Assembly: GCA_029216955.1 (NCBI GenBank)
Contig: JANAVB010004074.1
Location: 1-64,000, forward strand
Direction of reading: 5' to 3'
Source of the DNA: Iris pallida
Taxonomy: Eukaryota > Streptophyta > Magnoliopsida > Asparagales > Iridaceae
Length of the DNA stretch: 64,000 nucleotides
A program made the position numbers and the translations under genes. Shown here piece by piece: positions 57,801-64,000 of this stretch. Every line of letters begins with the position of its first letter. The stretch's first letter is position 1. The notes under the pieces were generated by a model, which searched no databases, was not told the origin of the DNA, and saw only the letters and a list, made by a program, of their open reading frames with translations.

Positions 57801-58166
57801 ATGGGCTGGTCCAGTTATTGTTGACACATTATGCATGTAACTAACTTTGAGAAAAAACTCTTGATTCTTCAAAATCTTATGTGTTGTAGCACTACTTACC
57901 AAACACATATCCAAGTCATTTTTCTTGGATTCTTTGGATCTCTCAATCTCTTGTTGAGTAGTTCGACATGCTTAAATCAGTGTCCATCTTTGTCATATTT
58001 ACGACAATCATTACTACTCCATGAAGCAAAATAAAAATATTATGAACTTATATATTCTAGCTAGCATAAGTATAATAAGAAATAATTAAGCATTTCAAAT
58101 GATAATAATATATTATAGAAATGTGACTCCAAATTTATAATAAAGATTTTCAATAAAATAAAACTC

Positions 58167-58700
58167 TCATGGCCTAGACATTCCATGATGTAAACCTAAA
58201 ATAGAATATGACTTCAAATTTAAATAGTTTATAAGTAGTTGAAATAAACATAAGTTGACCAAGTGCTCATTCAATGGAAGATGGATTTTCAAGTATTTCC
58301 TCAAACTGTTCATTTGTAATTTTTTTGTTTTGATCCTAAAAAAATAGGATCGAAACAATTCTTATTTGTTTATTTTGAGGATTTGAATTTTTTTAGAATG
58401 TGTTGTCCACTTGTTCCATTTATTGTTTTGTGAAACACTACTTCCACCTTTGTAAGGTTGATAACCATGACCATATCTTCCATAATTTTTTTTATTTCCT
58501 CTCTCACGTCCTCCACCACGATCTTCGCTAATTCCAAAATTGTTGGCGTTTGTTCCAAGAATTGTCATTGATCCAGTTGGTCTAAAGTTATGGTTTTTCA
58601 TGAGAACGTTGCTATTTGCCTCTGCTACAAGGAGACAGTCACCGGTTCAAAGTATTTTATGAAAGCTCTTTCACGATATTATTACTGTAAAAGCACATTA
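58167..58700 (-). pseudogene. Element H gag remnant
   Basis: The frame 58601-58362 has a Gly/Asn/Arg-rich stretch (GGGRERGNKKNYGRYGHGY), as found before the zinc knuckle of copia gag. The rest of gag (58700-59150) is present only as scattered short frames. Confidence 0.55.
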
Positions 58701-59220
58701 CTTGCATAAAAATAGAGAGGATTTTCTCAATTATTTGAGTCTCTGTTACTTTTTCTTCGCACAATCTATGACGAGAAACAATATTAAATATAGCATAATT
58801 ATATTATTTAATATTTTTTACAGTCATGGTATCTTAGATTCAACCATTTACTTTGAGCAGTCAGGAGGATTACCATCCTTTGGTGGTCAAATATATCATT
58901 TAGAGATGTCTACAAATTCAATGGATCATACTCACATAGATATTCTATATTTAGATCATCATGGATATGATGTCGTAGAAAAATCAAATCAAAGCCTTGA
59001 CCTTGTCTTTAGAACTTTCTTTATTTTTCTTCTTAATAGTACTATAAAGCTTGTTGGACTGCAATTGCAACTTTGCATCCATTGATAAATAATTTTCTCT
59101 GCTCACATCAAGAGCTTTGAATTCAAGCTTTGCAAGATTCGACATCTACTTGACAAGAAATAATTATATTAGATGTAAATTAATAATAAACTTGATAAAC
59201 GCTTTCAAGATTACAAAACT

Positions 59221-59410
59221 TCACATATGCCATAATGTGATGAAACGTTATCAAAGAATATTATATCTCATGTGTATCACATATATAACAATGTGACAAA
59301 ACACTATAAAAGAATATTATGTCTCATGTGTATCACATATACAACAATGTAATTAAACGCTATCAAATAATATTATGTCTTATGTTTATCACATATATAA
59401 CAATGTGATC
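59221..59410. repeat. 56-bp tandem repeat x 3.4 in the leader of H
   Basis: Units start TCACATAT at 59221, 59277, 59333 and 59389, a constant period of 56 bp. Each contains ATGTCTCATGTGTA or a near variant. Located between gag and the right LTR. A poly(T) run (59439-59448) follows. Confidence 0.9.
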
Positions 59411-59450
59411 ATTATACAATAATATATTTTGGGTGCTTTTTTTTTTTTAA

Positions 59451-59609
59451 TATAGTTTACAATGAAGGTTTAATATCATCATGACAATTAAAGAAGAAAT
59501 GCCAAAAATACATAGGTTATGGATAACCAAATATCATAGGTTATGGATAACCAAAAGGCATAGATTATGTAGACCAAATAATTATGGTGAATTATCCATA
59601 TTTACAACA
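59451..59609 (-). repeat. 5' LTR of element H (partial)
   Basis: 159 bp matching 54265-54423. The inner end is lost in a poly(T) run and no primer site is seen. Followed by 75 bp of element G. Confidence 0.75.
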
Positions 59610-59687
59610 AATTTTCTTTTCTCACACTTTTTTTTTGACATCCCATTTTCCAAGTCATAGTCCGTCAGCCGAACAAACGAGGCTTTA

Positions 59688-60113
59688 GAGCATCTCCAAC
59701 CCTATTGTGAGTTTGGAAAAAATGGTTGCCACATAGGAATGACAAGCATTTTTTTCAAAAGTACTTCTCCAATGCAAATGTGAAATAAATTGTGAAGTTG
59801 ACATGACAATGACATAGCAAGGAGAATGTGAAGTTGGTTGTCTAGATCTAGACAATGTACTTCACAATGACTTTATGTCCACATCATCAATTATGAATAA
59901 AAAAATATATATAAAAAAGAAGAAGTGAAAAAGTTGTATTGGAAGTTGAAAAAAAGTAATTTTATTGTCTTCTCAAACTTTTGCATTGGAGAACATATTT
60001 TTATCTCATTATCTTGTGTGAATATCATCTTGCCATATAAGAAGACATTGTCTTATGTCTCATGTCACATAGGATTTACAACACAAAACATGACAATAGG
60101 GTTGGAGATGCTC
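59688..60113. mobile_element. 426-bp MITE (Tourist/Harbinger-like)
   Basis: Perfect 21-bp terminal inverted repeats beginning GAGCATCTCCAACCCT, flanked by TTA on both sides (59685-59687 and 60114-60116). No coding capacity. The TIR and TTA duplication fit PIF/Harbinger-derived MITEs. Its left TTA is also the right flank of element G, so the two elements abut. Confidence 0.88.
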
Positions 60114-60345
60114 TTAGTAATAAGGGTATAATGGTTTTGAGATGCGTCTTTCAGATTCCGGACCTGATCGATCCGAACGGTTCACGAACACACTCGCTTG
60201 CTCATATTCGTATGTTTCCTCCTCTCTCCATTTGGAGTTTCTCCAAACCCTAACGATTCCCAAATCGTGATCAAATTTCCCGACCGAGCTCCTTAAGAAG
60301 CCCTAATTTTTTTGGAAATTTGGTTCTGATCCAAAATTCGAACCT
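60114..60345 (+). promoter_or_regulatory. Proximal promoter and 5' UTR of the Dr1-like gene
   Basis: 232 bp between the MITE and the start codon. It contains a telo-box AAACCCTAA (60245-60253) and a CT-rich stretch (60215-60245), both common at the start of plant housekeeping genes. No TATA box is evident, so any core promoter may be TATA-less or lie within the MITE. Confidence 0.5.
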
Positions 60346-60400
60346 ATGGAGCCGATGGACATCGTCGGGAAGTCGAAAGAGGATGTTTCCCTCCCCAAAG
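60346..60400 (+). CDS. DR1: First coding exon of a Dr1/NC2-beta-like transcription repressor
   Basis: The 55-nt exon encodes MEPMDIVGKSKEDVSLPK and the first base of the next codon. It ends at CCCAAAG|GTACCA, a good donor. The peptide closely matches the N-terminus of plant Dr1 homologues (MDPMDIVGKSKED...LPK), which in Arabidopsis is followed by the histone-fold that pairs with NC2-alpha. That complex binds TBP on promoters and blocks assembly of the transcription machinery. The next exon should open by completing an Ala codon, but no such exon was found up to 64000, so the intron is at least 3.6 kb. The start is the first ATG after the CT-rich leader; a second ATG lies three codons on. The gene symbol rests on this short but distinctive match. 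Confidence 0.82.
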
Positions 60401-60479
60401 GTACCATCTTTACATAGATGATGATAGATTCATTCTGTAGCTTACAACTAGGTTCGTCACTGAGGACCCATCTGTTGAA

Positions 60480-61815
60480 TTTTAGGGTTTTTAGTTCTGT
60501 TTGGTGTCGAAATTTGTGTTCTTGGAATAAAATTTCGAGGTCATGATTCGTTATTAGCCTGATGAAAGTATAGTTTTTTGCTTTTCTTAATTCATTATGG
60601 CCATAATCGAAACTTTGCTTGTTTTCTATGTATTGACACTTCTATACTTCAAACCTCTTACTTCTCGGAAGCACAAACACTCAAGAAACTTGGTGCTTTT
60701 GCGTCATGCCGTTCACGTATCGACATGACACAGCCACTTCAAAATGTACTAGGACACACTACAATTGAATCTGTGCTCATGTACACTACATCATGTTCGG
60801 CATGTTTTTAACTTCCGGGTTGAGGAGTGAGGCATGCTGACGGATTATTTATCTTCTTGTTAGTTGTCTCATGACATGTTGGTCGTTGGGCATCCACATG
60901 GCTGGTCACAATATGATATATTCATATATATTAGATTTGACAATGTTTTAAAATGGCTTAAATGATGTTCATAAAGCTATTTTGTTATGCGTTCATTCTA
61001 TGGACTATTGCTGACTAATTAGAAAATTTGCTTAACTGGCCTCCCAGTTAGCCAGATTAGTCGGTCATTTACTTGGTCAATTGATCACCACCCCTTACTG
61101 GTTTTAGAACATTGGTGAAATGATGATCTATCAGAGTTCCAATCTGATGTCATAGACTAAATCCTGTAATTTTCGGGTTTTAAGTTCTGTTTGGTTTCAG
61201 AATATGTGTACTCGGATCAAGGTAACGATTCATTATTAGCCGCATGGAAGTAAACTTGTATTTTTAATGTAAATATAGCTATACTCGTACATTAAACGGA
61301 GGAACTTATATCCTGTGTATTGACTGTTCTACATCTTACTCCTTGGAAGCAGAGATAGTTCGAAAAGCCGGTGCCTTATCTGTGTCACATCGTGTCGGAT
61401 ACATACATGACATGATTGCCACTTCAAGATACACTAGGACGCACTATAATTGAGGCTGTGCTCGTGTACAATACATCAAGTTCAGCACATTTTTTAACTT
61501 CTGAATTGAGGAGCAGAGGCGTGCCGAGGGATTATTTATCTTCTTGTTCGTTGTCTCATGACATTTTGGTCGTTGGGCATCGACATGACTTCCTACAATG
61601 TCATATATCAATTTAATATGGCTTGAGCATTGTTACGTAAAGTGATTTTGTTATGCGTTCAGCCTATGGACTGTTGCTGACCAGTTGGAATTTTTTGCTT
61701 AATTGGCCTCCCAGTTGATCAGATTAGTCAGTCAGTTGGTTAATTGAGTACCCCTTACCAGTTTTAGAACATTGGAGAACTGATGATCTATCAAACTTTG
61801 GATGTGGTATCATTG
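60480..61815. repeat. Tandem duplication of about 0.67 kb in intron 1
   Basis: Unit 1 (about 60480-61155) and unit 2 (about 61168-61815) share long colinear blocks, for example TTCTGTTTGGT, CATTATTAGCC, TTATTTATCTTCTTGTTAG and ACCCCTTACTGGTTTTAGAA, with many substitutions and small indels. The divergence is clearly higher than that of the LTR pairs, so the duplication is old. Confidence 0.8.
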
Positions 61816-62213
61816 GCTCATACATTTGAGGACAGTACACTGGCGGTAACTGCAACTTTTTGCTGCCTCTGTCCTAATCATTTGAGTTTTGTAACCTTTA
61901 GTGAGTTGATGTCATGGTGGAAGAGACTTTAATTTTTCATTTTGTACCTGATGATGGACTAAAAATTAAGGGCTAGTTTCTCCGGATCTCAACTTACCAT
62001 TGAGGGATTGACAAGTTAATGACCCCTTAATAGGTGTGTTTTTAAACGCTTGGCTGGAGGATATGTGACAGGATGGAATGATGGATTGAGAGTTACTAAA
62101 CTTAGATGGATGGTAACAACAAACAACGGCGTTGATGGTGACAAAGGCTTCACATAAATTCTTGGGGTCCAAGTAGATGTCTGTTTGGTCAGTTTGGAAA
62201 TTAATCATGTAAC

Positions 62214-62471
62214 AACTATAGTTTATCATGTAATGTACGTATCTAAGAATGTGAGTTCTTACTATAGGTGGTTTAGGAATTTTACGTGTGGAGACAGTCA
62301 TGACACGATAAACTTTTAGAAGCAGGACACACACCTATACTGTAGTTTATTAAGTAATCTAAAGTATATACGAATGTAAGTTTTAAGGACAGTGGTTTAA
62401 GAATTTTACCTGTGGAAACATAGTCATGACTCATGATACGATTTTTTTTAGAAGCAGGAGACGCACCTATT
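62214..62471. repeat. Tandem duplication of about 0.13 kb in intron 1
   Basis: Two units (about 62214-62338 and 62339-62471), each with TAGTTTAT, GGTTTA(A/G)GAATTTTAC, GTCATGA and TTTTAGAAGCAGGA in order. They differ by substitutions and short indels. Confidence 0.8.
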
Positions 62472-62764
62472 TATCTTGATATATGACACATAGAGGACCA
62501 TGTTTTAGATGAAATAACCCTTCCTTCTAGCAAATGGTTGTTCCGTTTCAGCATACACATAAAGACCCTCAGAAGTCAGAACATCCTCCTTTAGCATACT
62601 AAAGTCACTAGCATCAGACTGTAGTTGCTAATACCAATGGTTGTTCATGCTATAGATGGAACTACACTTAGTAGGAAGTTAAAATGTGTATATGACATCT
62701 ACTTTCAGTTTAATCTTCAAAGTTTCTACAGAACTTTCATGAATACAATATATGCGTTATAAGC

Positions 62765-63060
62765 TACAACCGATGTTGTTCTGGGCACTAGGCGAGGCGA
62801 CAAATCTTCCGACTCGTCTAGGTGCCGCCCTAGAACTTGGGTACTTCATTGTTGTTCTTGCAAAGTTTTCTAACTTCAAGACGACCCTAGGCAGTCGTCT
62901 AGGCCCCCATCCCCACAACCAGGAAAAATTAAACCAAGGCATGTCGACAATTATTTTACCTGTATGCCTAGGTCGCTTAGTGCGCCTAGGCGTCACCTCT
63001 AACAACATAGGCTTCAACAACAACAACAACAACGACAAAGCCTTTATCTCAAATATTTCG
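62765..63060. repeat. Dispersed repeat relic with CCTAGGCG words and a CAACAACAAC tail
   Basis: Several forms of GTCTAGG/CCTAGGCG (62770-62995), then (CAA)n and AAAGCCTTTATCTC (63015-63050). The CAA-run plus AAAGCCTT tail recurs in many plant genomes in interspersed repeats. I cannot assign a family. The frames on both strands through it are by-products. Confidence 0.4.
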
Positions 63061-63509
63061 GTTGTTTGAATCAGTTTCTTTTATTCAACTTTGTTAAAGG
63101 CCACGCCCTCTAATTTATATGCCTTTTAAGCTGTGTATAATTATTATATTGAAAGAGTTGAATGTTAAGTTCTCATATTCATTCTATCAAAAAGAAGAAA
63201 GAAAAAGTACATTTCTTATTTTTTTCCGGTATTAATCCATAGAAGTTATATGTTAATTGCATATCGATGAAGTATTTCAATGAGGGGACTCATCATATGT
63301 TGACTTTAATATATAGTAAATCACTAAATTGTTATATGTATATTTTGGAAGCTTAGTATATATTTGAGGAAATTATATTTTTGTGACATTGAAACTAGGT
63401 AAAATATTTGACATCTTACGATAGATATTTTGGACCATAATTGGGCATCCTTTTTCTATTGAAATTGGCACTTGACTTTTTTTTTTTGACTTTTTTATTC
63501 ATAGTTTGC

Positions 63510-63600
63510 AGTATCGGCTGATACCGATACGATACAACTAATATTGATACGGTTTGGCATGTTCTGATCCGATACCGACTGATACCAATACCGACATTGG
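63510..63600. repeat. GATACCGATAC-type short repeat cluster
   Basis: Multiple GATACCGATAC, GATACGGT and GATACCAATACCG words in both orientations over about 90 bp, a common low-complexity type in plant introns. No function inferred. Confidence 0.45.
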
Positions 63601-64000
63601 GGGTCTCTTTTTCAGTCAATTTGGTAAGAAAATTGAAAGAAAAAGATTGAAAAATGAAAAAGAATACTGTCAACGTAAAAATTCAGTGACAATGTTATGG
63701 TGTATCAATATGATTTCTTATTGATAAATTGTAATCATTATCATTTGTCAAAGTTCTATATTCGTAAAATTGTAAATTCACAACATTTATCCATATTAAT
63801 ATTATTCCATTTAAAACTAATGATAAGCAACATATAATATATAAATTATGTTTAATTGTATCAAATATATCGCTGGTAAATCAATCAGTATGTAAACCAA
63901 TCAACAAGGATGACTCTTATTTTTTTAAAACTACTAAGAATCAACACAAAAAATACTTAAAATTATGCCTACATGTGTAAAATATTATTTTCTAAAATTT

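Larger units (their letters stand above)
54194..59609 (-). mobile_element. Element H: decayed Ty1/copia retrotransposon
   Basis: Direct repeats 54265-54423 and 59451-59609 (159 bp) end TTTACAACA. On the minus strand the left copy starts TGTTGTAAATATGG after the polypurine tract CCAAGGGAGAG. The coding order on the minus strand is gag, integrase, RT, RNase H, which is the copia order. The coding region is in many pieces. The left LTR may extend to TGTAGATAG at 54194. Matching target duplications were not found. Confidence 0.8.
53957..59684. mobile_element. Element G: Harbinger/Tourist-like TIR element carrying a copia insertion
   Basis: The left end GGCCTCGTTTGGTTCACGG and the right end (minus strand AGCCTCGTTTGTTCGGC) form an imperfect TIR. 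Both flanks are TTA (53954-53956 and 59685-59687), as in PIF/Harbinger elements. Without the copia element, G would be only about 0.3 kb, so it is probably a MITE. A (GGAAA)n run lies just inside the left end (53977-54006). Confidence 0.55.
60401..64000 (+). other. First intron of the Dr1-like gene (right end outside window)
   Basis: No further Dr1 exon was seen. The interior is AT-rich and made largely of duplications and repeat relics listed separately. The tract 63070-64000 has no gene; it contains AT-rich DNA and a T-run at 63477-63488. Confidence 0.65.

Noticed and set aside
61366..61616. Short frames at 60578-60811 and 61416-61616 as paralogous genes
   Set aside because: They are the two units of the intron tandem duplication; frames are short, not colinear and start at different points.
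62752..63069. 105-codon plus and 93-codon minus frames in the intron
   Set aside because: Both are translations of a dispersed repeat with CCTAGG words and a CAA tail.

Overview
This is a stretch of a large, repeat-rich angiosperm (flowering plant) genome. Almost all of it is LTR retrotransposons inserted into one another, followed on the right by small TIR elements and the first exon of one host gene. No bacterial-type genes, RNA genes or CRISPR arrays were seen. The species cannot be told from the sequence.

Region 1-17768 is one very large Ty3/gypsy element (A) of the Tat/Ogre type, coding on the minus strand. Its 5' LTR is 15481-17768 and its 3' LTR is cut by the window edge at position 1. 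In minus-strand order it holds a tRNA-Arg-like primer site, an extra ORF upstream of gag that starts inside the LTR, gag-protease, reverse transcriptase, dual RNase H and integrase. Between integrase and the 3' LTR lies a spliced antisense gene on the + strand. It has its own TATA box and poly(A) signal and encodes a protein resembling the plant mobile domain (PMD), with a coiled-coil tail. All coding parts carry stops or frameshifts. The two LTRs differ at about 2 percent of positions.

Region 17769-52063 is a nest. A degraded non-coding gypsy element B (minus strand, very long microsatellite-filled LTRs) sits in the protease region of a truncated Tekay-like element C (minus strand). The 5' LTR of C (28377-28670 plus 50706-52063) is split by a solo LTR F. 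F is split by a complete chromodomain element D (31114-49794, minus strand, TSD ATTAA). The 3' LTR of D is split by a complete Tekay-type element E (31344-39616, plus strand, TSD AAAAT). The order of insertion is therefore C, F, D, E, with B a separate hit into C.

Region 52064-60113 holds two arrays of short palindromes, then a Harbinger/Tourist-like TIR element G (53957-59684). G was itself invaded by a decayed Ty1/copia element H (minus strand). A 426-bp MITE (59688-60113) with TTA target duplications follows directly.

From 60114 to the end is the host gene: 5' region, a 55-nt first coding exon (60346-60400) encoding the N-terminus of a Dr1/NC2-beta-like transcription repressor, and at least 3.6 kb of first intron. 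The intron contains two tandem duplications and dispersed-repeat fragments. The MITE ends only 232 bp upstream of the start codon, so it forms part of the likely proximal promoter.

The least ordinary features are the antisense gene cassette of A, the ORF of A that starts in the LTR and is read through the primer-binding site, a covarying hairpin shared by the LTRs of E and C, a hydrophobic ORF in the LTR of D, the palindromic arrays, and a W-box cluster in the LTR of B.
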